From Symsagittifera roscoffensis (lineage: Eukaryota; Xenacoelomorpha; Acoela; Convolutidae), in the NCBI RefSeq assembly GCF_963678635.1, contig NC_087062.1:29476833-29540832 (forward strand): a stretch of 64,000 nucleotides of DNA, given 5' to 3'. Positions 10,223-22,100 of the stretch are shown here, piece by piece. How positions within the stretch are numbered: the first letter of the stretch is position 1; the number at the start of each line of letters is the position of its first letter. A model generated the notes under the pieces. It was not told where the DNA came from and searched no databases. It saw nothing but the letters and a program-made list of their open reading frames with translations. Both the position numbers and the translations under genes were made by a program.

Positions 10223-13022
10223 ATACAACTTTAAATAGCCAATGAAATAGAAGTTTCTTAAATTTTTGCAAAACAAAAAATCTGGGAGACTATCGTTAAG
10301 AAGATACATTAATCATTTCTCTGAATAATTCTGTTCAAAATCTGATTCGGATCAGTTGTGCATTGAACGCGTTTGCAAGAGAAGACCATGCCAATAGAAT
10401 TTAAGATTTTTAGCCGCGATCGGTTCAATATATATGATAACCGCCAGTTCTTTTTTGCCTCCATTCTTGGCTACTAGATAGAACTGCTGCCAAGAACTCG
10501 AACATGCTTAATGGTTTCTTCGCTGCTTCTTCGATTGATTAACTTGTTTTTCAAGCTCTTACAAAGCCCGAAAATACCATATCTTGAAAGTTATACTGAG
10601 CAGTCGGCAAAAATTTCTGAAAAAAAGAACATTTTCAAAATTTCTTTGCCAAAAAACATTAAGTGCGCGCTTCCTTTCATCATTAGCCATATTATTAGTC
10701 TTAAGATGACACAAAAAATCTAGTTTATGTTATTTAAAATTGGATAACGTGAAATACCAAATGGTGATTTTTGGGCTTCCTCGTCTCTGAACCGCATTTT
10801 TTCCTAAAATTGTCCCTTTAAAACTTTTTTCCATAAATAGCGAAGGTAGGAGTCTGCTGTTCAAGTAGCACTAAAAACACAAAAAAAAATAGATTTTTCA
10901 ATTGCACCGTTTTTTGGTCGTGGTGTCACAGGACCTAAATTGAAATCAAGAATTTGGAAAATTTCAAAGGAAAAGCAAACTAGGGTTAGTTGACAAGTTT
11001 TTTTTCTCAAAAAAAAGAGGACAAATATTTTTTAAAAAAACTTTGAAAGTCTTTCAAATTTATCGCCATGTCTTTTTATTCCCAGAAAAAAGTTGAAAAA
11101 ATGATTTTACTGGAACTAAAATAGGTGAAAACCTATCGCCCTGTCACAAGCCTGCTCTCAAGCTTTAATCGCTCGGAATTATGCAATCACAAACAGTTAC
11201 AGTTTCGAAAGGAAATGTTAAGTTTATGGTTTAGACCCCAAGACAAAAAACCGAAATTTTCAAACCGGTTTTTCTTGACAATGAGAAAATTTTTGAATTG
11301 TTTTCACTTCGTTCGAATCATGATTGAAAGTTCTTTATTATGATATGTAACTCGAGTCATTCTCATAATTTTAAAAGGTACTTGATTCTTTGTGGAAAAA
11401 AAAACTGAAGCTTTCAGTGGTTGGAAGAACTAGACTTCAGCGGTTGGAACAATATACTTAAAATTTGTATTTGAAGTTGTAATTATTTGCTATCAAAAAA
11501 CCTCATTACAATCAGGGAAATCAAGGTCAGCCAACAGCGAATTGAAACTGAGAAGGAGATATGGAAATATAGAGCCTAGCAAATATTCCTCTAGAAATAT
11601 AGAGCCTAGGTAAATGGAGAATGAGAAAGATAAAGTTTTGATATTAGTTCTTTAAAAATCGAAATTGAAATTTTCAGCAGAATATTGATTGAACTCGAGG
11701 GACTCTGCTGCGGAGTAGTTTAGCTCAAGAAAGTTTATACTTAAATAAGTTTCTGACATGTTTATATCAGAGCTAACTGCTGAGCTAGCAGCTCAAAAGA
11801 TCTGGCAGCAACGAGTTCCTTAGTTTTTTCATGTGTGACGTTTCACGCAGTCAAAGGGTTCAAAAAAAACTAGAGCCACTAGAACATATTTCTTTTGTGA
11901 TCTCTTTGGCTGAGCCCATGAAAATTTTCTTTGCCTCGGGAAATTAAGACATTTTGGTCAAACGTAAGGATAGAAATAGAGTTCGTGCGATTTAAGTTCC
12001 GGTGTTTGTTCAGTGGGAGGCAAGGAGGGCTTTCAAAATTTCAACACACTGAAGGAATACCAAAAACTGAAGGAATTTTGGAATACAACACACTGAAGGC
12101 ATCCAAACTAACTGAAAGTAAGAAATCGGAAAGCATACAGCCACATTTTGTATTAAATATGCATTGCAAAAAGATTTATTGAAATAGAAAAAGTTCAGAA
12201 TTCGGGTGTTTTTTTGTCATGTTGTTTGAAAACAATTAGTTTTTTTTCGGTTCATTTGATGAATTTTTGATATTTTCATAAAAGTGGGTAAAAACTTATC
12301 GCCCTATCACAAGCCTGCTATCTCGCTTTAATGGCTTGGAATTAAGTTGATTGTTTCGACTACAAGAAAAAAAAACCGAAATTTTCAAACCGGTTTTTCT
12401 CGACAATGAGAAAACGTTTTTATTTGTTCGAATCATGATTGAAAGTTCTTTAATATGATATATCACTCTAATCATTCTCATGATTTTGTGTGGATGCATT
12501 CTCATGATTTTGCGTGGTACTTTATTTTGCGTGGAAAAAAAACTTAAGCCTTCAGCGGTTGGAAAAACTAAACCCTTCAGTGGTTGGGACAAAATACTTA
12601 AACTTTGTATTTGAATTTGTAACTGATTGCGATCATAGAGCTTCATTTACAATCAAGGAAAGTCAAAAGGGCAACTGTGAATTGAAATTCCTGGTCCACT
12701 GAAAATGTTGTAGAACAAAATACGGAACATTTTATACAAATCAACTCAATTAAATAACTTTTACGCCAATTTTACGCAACATCTCAACAAAAACAGAAAT
12801 TTTTGCACCACAGGACGTACAAACAAAAATGAGGTTATTTTTCTTTCCCATTCCTTCTACGAGCAATCATGGCTAATTGCAAAGGACGAGTAAAATGTGT
12901 TATTGATTATTGGCCACTAAAATTTCAACGGCCACTATGGCCACTTAGCAGTATTTTTTCGTGAAATTAGTCAGACGAGGAAAGAAAAAATAGACATGGA
13001 TAAGTTTAGATAAGTTTGTCGT

Positions 13023-13160
13023 TCATGAGAAGCCCATGATGGGTTTGAGTCTCTTGGGACACTTGTAGAGATGACTCTGAAGGAGGATTGAATCCCTGAA
13101 TATCTCTCGGCAGTCATTGCACAGGAAGGGCAGCGAGTCCTGCATCACAGGCTTCGGGAT
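13023..13160 (-). CDS. Terminal exon with C2HC zinc finger
   Basis: Last exon of the 13-exon gene: acceptor tatgtttcag, 45 codons and a TGA stop. It contains [19 protein letters not shown] followed by LYKC, a zinc-finger-like C-x2-C-x12-H-x3-C arrangement. The preceding exon (13417-13340) is acidic ([11 protein letters not shown]) and joins in phase 0. The donor there could be GTAGTT or GTTAGT three bases later; both keep frame. Confidence 0.72.
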   Translation of the reverse strand: MPKPVMQDSLPFLCNDCREIFRDSILLQSHLYKCPKRLKPIMGFS

Positions 13161-16100
13161 CTGAAACATAAGATTCTGAAATTTAGCGCAGTGATGAAGT
13201 AGCTTTTGCAACTTCTTTTCAAACAAACAATTATTTGATGAAATTGTAGAACTTCTGAGGGGTGCCCGGCCACTGCTCTTGATAGTGACTCATTACATGT
13301 GCTTATATATTGAACTCGTAATCTAAATTCACTAACTACGTCATCGTCGAAGTCGCTTTCTTCTTCGGAGACATCGGAGGCCCCTTTATCGTAGATGTGG
13401 ATATTCTCTATCAAACTCTGTCAAATAACAAAAAAATAGTTAGTATTCAAAACAAGGATAGCCGATTGCTGAGCAAGTAGCACATAATGTTTCGACCACA
13501 TTCATAAAAAAGTTTTTTCTTCAAATTAAAGTAATTTTTAGTGCGTGGTCTGCCGAGAGAACTATGCAAAGGCGTACAAATTTCGTGAATTAGACATAAT
13601 CGACTAAAAATTTTTTATCAAAAATTGAATGATAAACAATGTTTTCTTTAAATATTTCTAAAACATATTCTTATTTTTTTGCCCAATATGTTTTAACTGA
13701 ATAACTGATAACTGATAAATAAAAACTGACCGTTCCGATATCTTGTATAATTTAACTCCCTGAAATAAATAATGGATTGTTTCACTATTGGGTTCGCAAC
13801 TAAACCGTTTTCAAAGTCAGTGTAATCAATTAAAGGATAAATCTAGTTAACTTCACAGGTCCTCAAAGGAATTGTTATCCGATTTTTTCAGTTTCATTTC
13901 CGAAAAAACAGCAAGTTCCTAGATGTTCGAATCACTCAAAGCCAGGATCTAAAACAAAGATTGTTTTTATAGGGGAAGTTTGCTTTAACGATTTTTCACG
14001 ATCTTTAAGAAAAATAGTCCCATTAGGAAAATGTTCACTCGCTCAAAATCAAACCCAACCGCAAATATTTGAACCTGCTTTTCGCGTTACTGATAAAGCT
14101 TTTTTTTAATTTTTTTTAAATATTCGAATCACGACTGAAATCACACGACCAATTCCGAAGTGGTAATTCATTTTGCGTTGGAAAAAAAGTAAAACACGCC
14201 TGAAAACTAAGTTCCTCTCCATTTTCAAGGTCGGAACAATGAAACATGTCCAACAAAATTGAAACGAGTCAAAGAACGCAATGAAAAAAAAGATACTGTC
14301 TTGTTTTTCTTAAAAAAAAGGCTTCAACTTACGAACTTACGAAGTAAAAAGTATATGGCCTTCAAGCTCTTTAAATTTCAAGAAAAGCTTATGATACTTT
14401 TATGATAAAAGAACTCATTTTGATAAAGTTTTCATTCCGCTGAGAAAACTAAAAATTAAAATCTACTTTCGAGATCAAAAGTCGATCCCGTTTTTAGCGC
14501 CATTCGTAATAGAAGAGCGAAATTTATCTAAATTATAGCCGATGAATTTGAGCTGAACTCAAAAACATTCGAAAGACGGTTGGAAAAAGTCAATGAACGC
14601 AAAAAAAAAATTAAGGACACATTTTTTGAAAAATCTAAAATATGAATTTTTTTTAAAGATGCCTTTATAACTCTTTGAATTTCTAGAACAATTTATGATT
14701 GACACTTTTTTGATTAAATTAACCCAATATGAGAAAATAGGATCAATTAAATTAACCCAATATGAGAAAATAGGATCAATAGGTAAAATTTCTATTTCGC
14801 TGGGAAATTCGATAAGTACTTTCCATTTTCGAAACTAGAAGTCGATTACGTTTTTTGTGGCCTTTGCGCTTTCACTGTTCGATAGAGAAATTTGCCTTCT
14901 TTTGAACAAAGAAAATGAGCTTAACTTTAAAAAAATCGGCAGTCAAACCGCGAAAAAGTAAATTTGAGCCTGAACTAATTTATAGTTTTTTCCAGAAAAA
15001 AAAAATATATATATTTTTTCCGGAAGAGTCTATAAATTAGTTCAGGCTCAAATTTACTTTTTCGCGGTTTGACTGTCAATTTTTTTTAAAGTTTAGCTCA
15101 TTTTCTTTGTTCAAAAGAAGGCAAATTTCTCTATCGACCAGTTATTTTTTTTCTGAAAAACTCTTAAAATACTCTAATAACTACATAAGTGCAATAATAC
15201 ATATTAATGCATTAATAAATGCCTTAAGGTATATATGTTTTTTAAGAGTCGATCAACGTAGTTCAGATTTGTATATAATTCGCGATTACGTTTACTCAAG
15301 TTTATTTTTCACTTCCAGGCGAAGTGTCCTCCGGCCGGAATGGCAAAAGTCATAACGGTTGTTATATTTTATATATATGTATCATTGCACTTATGTAGTT
15401 ATTAGAGTATTTTAAGACTTTTTCTGAAAAAAAATAACAAGAAAATCACCAAGACATATATGAGTCTTCACTACAATGATCGACTCTTAATAAAAATAAA
15501 CTAGCGTGTACTGCACCTCCTGTGCTTCGAATTTTTAACAACTCATTAAAGCCGCATATATTGGAAATAAGATCTGCATCTTTTGAGTGTACTCTGACAG
15601 CACCAAATTACAGGGTTCGTAATTACAAATTTTGCAAAGTTTTTTAATACAAATTTTGAAAAACCATAAATTTTTGTGAAATTTTATATAAATTTTATAT
15701 ATATAAATTTTTATCAAAATGAACTAAAAAACGTCACATCATAGAAATAAAAAGCAATTGAGCAGTCGCATTTGGACCCAAGATTTGCAACTCCGGAGAG
15801 TACTCTTACAGTACCCAATCACAACGTTGGGAAATTCAAATTTAGAGAAACTTCAAACTTAAAATTTCTAAAAAATGATTATTCAACAAGATTTGAACAG
15901 TTTTATTTGAAGGCAAAATACGCAACCCTTGACAGTACTCTAGCACACAACTACAGGTTGCAAATTTCATATTATTTGAGGTTATTTTTCAATTTGAGTT
16001 TTCTGATAATTTCTGAAAAAATCACAAAAGTCGTCGTATCTCGTAGGCTGAAAACATTTGGGTATTCATAATTGGAAGCCAAATTCGCCTGTAGTTGCGT

Positions 16101-19100
16101 CTGACAGCCCTCAACTACAGGTTAGGAATTTAAGATTTTGAATAAAGAGGTTTAATTTAAGTTTTCGGAAATTTAATTTAAAAAATGGCAAAAAACGTCA
16201 TATCTGGAAAACTACAGGTTTTAGAGCTGTCATTTTGAAAGGCAAAAAACGCAAATCCTGAAATTACTCTGATAGACCCTACTACAGAATTGGGAACCTC
16301 AAATTTTTAATAAAAAATTAAATTTAATTTTTCTGAAATTTTTTTGAAAAAATCACAAAAAACGTCATATCTGGAAAACTAAAAGGTTTTTAGCTGTCAT
16401 ATTTGGAGGCGAAATTCGCAAAGTCTGAGAGTACCCTGAGAGCGCCTCACTATGAGATGGGAACTTCAAATTCTGGGAAATTTTTTATATCTAAGTTCTC
16501 AGAAAATATTTTCTATAACTAATTTCTCGAAAAAATCCTAAAAACGTCATATCTCGAAAACTACAAAGATTTGAGCAGTCATATTCTGAGACAAGATCGC
16601 AACCCCTGAGAGGAACCTCACAGTTTCCAACAACAGGATTGAGATCTTCACAAAATTTTGGAATTAATAAAACAAAGTTTTTTTTGAATAAAAATCATAA
16701 AAAACGTCATATCTCGAAAACTACAAGGATTTGAGAAGTGAGATTTGGAAGCAAGATTCGCAACCCCTGAGAGTATCTTGATAGCATCCAACTACCGGGT
16801 GAATTTCAAAAATTGAGAAACATTCTAAAATCAAATCACGAAAATTGCCGTATCTCGTAAACTAAAAGGAGTTAGTTATTCATATATGGAGGCCAGAATC
16901 GCAAAACCTGGGAAAACCCTGACATCCAACTATTGGTTAGCTAATTTCAAACTTGATGAAAACAACACTGAATTTAAACAGGAAAATCGAAAAAAAACTT
17001 ACATTGTAATATACGATATAGCTCAACGTGCAAAAATTTTTTCGTTAAACATCAAAAAATTATACGTTGAAAAAGCTTTAACATGGCGAGATAGTGAAGC
17101 CCGCATTTAAACACATAATAGATACATTTTGTAATGAATTCAAGATTACAGAAACGCCAAGATCACCAGTAATATTTCAATCGGATAAACATCGAACTGA
17201 ATTGTCCCTATAATGTCGAAGGATGGCAAAAATTATGAACATTGGAGAGCGAAAGTGCATGACTATTAACATATGAACTTGAATCGAATTCACAAACTGC
17301 AGATAGACCGAGGTGTATTAATGAATGCATTATTATTATGTATGATGCAAAAGATGCACATCTGTAGTTATTACCTCATTTTTTCCAACGAAAAAAAAAA
17401 CAAAAAAATCATCAAGACTATATAAGTGAAAATCATTTAGTTTTTATACTAAACAAATCATGGCAGCCTAATCTCTGGAACATAAATAATCTCTAGTAAT
17501 TTGAGTGACGTAACGGAAACATCCTTTACCGCTTCCGATTTGGGTTTAGAGTCTTGGTCACACTTCGACGGGGCGATTGGTCTGAGAGTATCGGAGGAAA
17601 CAATCTTGTGCTGTCCAGTTGAAGTAACAGTGTGAACAAGTTTCTTCTTGGCAACAAATGGTTCCCTAGGATTAGGTAGCCTCGGAATTTCGGTTAGTGC
17701 AACTCTGGGAGATGCCACGTGTTCCGCATCTGCTGATATCTGCTTCACTTGTTCCAAAATTTCTCTCGTCACGGAACTGACTTCAGAACTGTTTCCTCCC
17801 TTTTCCCGAAACTCCTTCTCTCTTTGCGATTTTTTTCGTCTTTGAGTCTTCAGCTTCCGCTTCTAAACATATTCGAAACTGGCCCATAATAAACAAAACA
17901 CCTAGCTGCACTGCAACTATCACATTATGTTCCGACGAAGCTTTGTTACTATCTTTTTTTAAGGAAAAACAGGGATCCTTCGTTCTTTCTGTGGATCATT
18001 TGAATTGGTGGAAAGATGGAACCTCGGAAAAAGCGTCGCAGTACTATCTCACGAATTGTTGAGCTGACCTTGATTTTGCGTTCTCTTTCTGCAATGCGAT
18101 TGTGTTCGTGCTGTCTCCTCCAGAGTCGAAGAGTGTCCAGACTCAGATCCAGTCTGTCCGAGAGGGGCTTCAGACTCCCCCCTTCTGCCAGGAATCTGCC
18201 AACCTTCGCAAACAATCACGCAAATGTTGTGAATTCCTGTCACAATCTGCTCAGTTTCACATTTTGAAATTTTCTAAATTTCAAGCCATCTCAAAAAAAC
18301 TCAGCTGGTAATTATATTTCGCATCTGCTCGGCAATATAACGAATGCATAATGTAACCAAGCGCCCAGTCAAGATTTTAAACTTTTGTACCCAGATTGTT
18401 TGCAAAAACTACTCACAGTGTCTGCTTAAAATGATAGCTGCTTTATATACCACTGTTTCATTATGTTATCTGATTTTGCGAAACAAAACTGACTCGAAAG
18501 TTACTCACCACTCCGTGGGCGGAAAAAAGAAAGAATACAACTCACGAACCTTCATCTGGAATGTTTGGGAGAACATTTCTGGTCGAAGCCTTGTCCTGGA
18601 CTTGAGTGTTCCTAGTCGTATGGCCTCGCCAATTTCGGTCTCTTGCATCTGTCAACAATTCAACCAATTTCTTCATTTATACAGAGTAACACGAATAAAT
18701 TTTTATGTTAACTTTGATAAGATTGTAGAACAGTGCCCAATGATAGGAAACATAGCCAGCAGACTGTTGGAAAACAGTCAATGAAGGCAAACAAACAGAA
18801 AAAAAACTGACTTGTTTGATTTTGGAAAAAAACTCAAATTTCGAACTTCGAAGAGAAAAAAATGGTTTCAAAACTTTTTCCGAGTTTCCAGAACAATTTT
18901 TTTCCCGGTTCATTTGATGAATTTTAAATGACTGATACTTTAAAGTTACGATTGGCATATCAAATTTATGATTGACTCTTTTCTTATAAAATAACCTCAA
19001 CTTTAGAAAACTGGATTGAAACCAAAATTTTTTTATTTCAATGGGAAATCTGATAACTCGTTTTAAAAATTAGAACCCAACTTAGAAAAAAAAGTCAAAA

Positions 19101-22100
19101 ATCAAACCACGATAAAATAAATTTGAGCCTGAAAAAATGACCGAAGACTTTTCTGGAAAAAAAACTAAAACCATCACAACCTATATGGAGTCTTAACTAC
19201 GTTCACTGAATCTTATAAAATCACCACGACCTATAAAAACAATGAATACGTTAATTGAATCTTAACAAAATGAACCCAAGCTTGGTAATCGCAAGCGTAA
19301 TCATCTAATAACCTAATGTTAAACAGAATAAAACAATATTCGCTAGATAAAATAGAATTTATTCCACGTTATCTTTCAATAGGCTGCCACTGGAAACATT
19401 CCCTCGGAAGGCACATAAGGACGGAAAGTAAACCCTTATCTTATGACGATTGGTTACCGTCACAATTAGATCCTAGGTAATTTTCACCGTCTCCACTAAG
19501 CCACTTCGTAAATCCGGTCGATGAATTTAATTACAAGAAACATCAGGTCAACAAACGCGGATCATGAAGACGATAATATGAAAAGTTAAAAAGGCAAAAA
19601 AAATGCATGCGTTTTTCACGACCCAGATATTTTGATTTCCATTCGAATTACTGAAAGGGCTTCAATATGATATATCAATCGACAAAAAAAATACCAAGAA
19701 GCAGAAAAGAAAAAATTTTAAAATCAGATAGAATTGTTACGCAGGAGTTTTTTGAGAAGTGAGGATGCAATTTCAGAAATTCAGAAGCAGATAGATTTCA
19801 GAAGCAGATTGATTCAAAGTTCTTCAACGCCTTCGGAGCAAGAATGAAATAAATATTCATGTTGTAGAAACACGGAAACAAAATTCCTAGTATGACTTAT
19901 TTTTTAATCCCAATTTTTTTCATGGAATCCGTATCACAACTTAAAGAGCTATAGTATGATACCTCACTTCACCACATACGAGCTTCTTTTGACTAAATCA
20001 AAATAAATGATCAGAAAAAAAAAGGTTTTCACAATGGCCTATTCTTTGAAAACACTAGACAACCCAATAACAACTTTTTTGATTGTGAAAGAAGTTGAAG
20101 GCGACAATTGAAAAAAATTCAAATACCGAAGAAAAACCTATAACTGCACTAGGGTTGAATGATAATTTCGTCACAATTGGTCCAGAGTTGTCATCTGGAT
20201 TTCAAAACAAAGAGTGATGTTTCCAAAAATATTGCAAATATAAAAATCTTCCTGTCACAAATTGATGAACAAGAAGTTTATGACACAATAATGCTCATTT
20301 GACTAGTATTTTTAACCAGATAATTAGCAAATCAGAATATCTCAGTTTTCTTAAAACAGCAAAAGTAAACTCTATTTTCGAAGAAGGACACAAGTCACTT
20401 CCATGCAATTATATACCTATTTATTTAGTTCCTGTTATATGAAAAGTTTTTGAAAAACTATTATCGAAAAAATAATAATTATTTTTTTTTCAATAATTTT
20501 GACATCTTAAGCAATAAACAGTTTCGATTTCGCAATAAACACTCTACAATTGATACTATTGTGCAAACTTTAGAGATTCTTATTGAAAGCAGAAATACTG
20601 ATAAATTGGCGCACTGCACACTCTTAGATATATCTAAAGCTTTCGATACTGTTGATCAAAACACTCTTATTCACAAGAGTCACTTTGTCAGGCTAAGAAG
20701 CGTTCTCTTAATTAACTGAAATCCTACCTCAGCAATAGAAACCAGTATGTCTTTCGTTTAAACAATTGTTCAACAACAAAGAAACTTCATTGTGGGGTAC
20801 CTCAAGGTTCTGTTTTGGGTCCCCTGCTTTTTCTTATTTATATCAATGATCTTCCCAACATACCACAGAACTGTGAATGTATTGTTTATGCGGTTGACAC
20901 CAATATTTTTTGGAACACTCAACGAAACTATAGAACTTGAACAGAAATACAATTAATGTCAGAATGGATGAAGTGAATGAAAAATAATAAACTTGCAACA
21001 ACAAAAAACACAATTAATGATTACCGATGGAATAAAAAATTTCTGAATAATTTACCTGGAACCGAAATACAATAGAACTAAAAATTGTTGTTAAAAACCT
21101 GGGAATAATTTTGGATCAAAATGTTACCTTCAACCAACATATTGAATCAGTAAGAAAAAAGCTATCAATTCATGGCCATTTTTATCAAACAAGACAGTTT
21201 CTCAGCTCACCTATTCCTATTAGAACTTACAAGCGGTGGATACAACCAATATATCAAAATGATATATTGGTATACGGAGTTGGCAATGAACCGTTTTGAA
21301 AAAAAAAACCTTGCAAGTACAGCAATTTTTTTAAATCCGAATTGTGTTTCGCCTAAAAAAACACAAGAACTAAGGACAATAAGAAAAACGCAGGGAATTT
21401 GTTCAATCAATGAATTACACGTATACGAACTGCTGAAAACATTCTATAAAGTAAAAAGACGAAAACATGACAAAGTGAACAACTTTATTTCAAAACAAGA
21501 ATTAGACAAATCACTCGATACCACTAGAAAAATAAAATCACTAACAAAAAAAACGAACACGAAAAAACAAAAAATTAATATCTGTGCAAATATGGACACT
21601 ATCAAATTCTCGAGTTAATTTCAATTAACTCGAGAATTTGATAGTGTCCATATTTGCACAGATATTAATTTTTTGTTTTTTCGTGTTCGTTTTTTTGTTG
21701 TTAGTGATTTTATTTATCACTAATAATATCATTAAAAATTTTTTAATTGATCCTAAACAGTCTGTAGACAACCTTATGCATAAAATCAGAGATACTTATT
21801 TAATTGATTGCGGCTAGTTCAACAAATTGTTTTGATAAAAAAGTATTTAAAATTAATTTTTAAAACTTTTGAACCATAAAGCGTACACCTGAAAAACAAA
21901 CATCGTATTGATTGAAATAAAGCAAATAAAAAAAATATAAAAGTGAAAACTGTTTTCAAGTCTAGAAACTGTTTTTTTTGCTACTTTTCCTTGCTCGTAA
22001 ATTTTTCTTGAAAAGATAGATTTTCTTTGTTTTTTTTTCTTAAAATCTATTATGGTTTTTTCTGGATAAATGTCACTAAGATTAAACAATCAGGTTCAAA

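Larger units (their letters stand above)
8390..12690. repeat. Tandem segmental duplication, two block types
   Basis: Block Y, about 8390-10070 (GGTAGATGGAGAACGAGAAA, GCTGAGCTAGCAGCTCAGAA, CAGTCAAAGGGTTC-type lines), recurs at 11610-12260. Block X, 11125-11560 (CCTATCGCCCTGTCACAAGC, CCGAAATTTTCAAACCGGTT, TCGAATCATGATTGAAAGTTC), recurs at 12290-12690. The order is Y1, X1, Y2, X2. Y1 is longer because of the hAT insertion at 8480-9260. A SINE fragment lies at 10160, between Y1 and X1. No gene seen. Confidence 0.8.
14228..15535. mobile_element. Nested and inverted MITE copies
   Basis: Several diverged copies of the TAAGAGTAATGAACG family overlap here (starts near 14228 and 14575; end line ATATATGAGTCTTCACTACA near 15452). 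Parts are present in both orientations, giving two strong inverted repeats that are listed separately. A 39-bp stretch (AAATTAACCCAATATGAGAA...) is also tandemly doubled at about 14715-14780. All of it lies in the intron between the exons at 17862-17530 and 13417-13340. Confidence 0.65.

Noticed and set aside
15772-17110. Plus-strand open frames of 99 and 74 codons
   Set aside because: They lie inside the old tandem array and follow its repeat lines (for example [16 protein letters not shown] corresponds to the unit consensus).
18100-18240. Frameshift at the G6 run near 18180 in the 13-exon gene
   Set aside because: First suspected because an upstream frame ([17 protein letters not shown]) seems to continue into the exon. 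The acceptor immediately before AAGGGGGG removes any need for a frameshift.
18049-18243. Alternative frame through the exon at 18184 (reading [20 protein letters not shown])
   Set aside because: It leads to a stop 26 codons into the next exon, whereas starting the exon at 18184 after the CTGGCAG acceptor gives matching phases on both sides.
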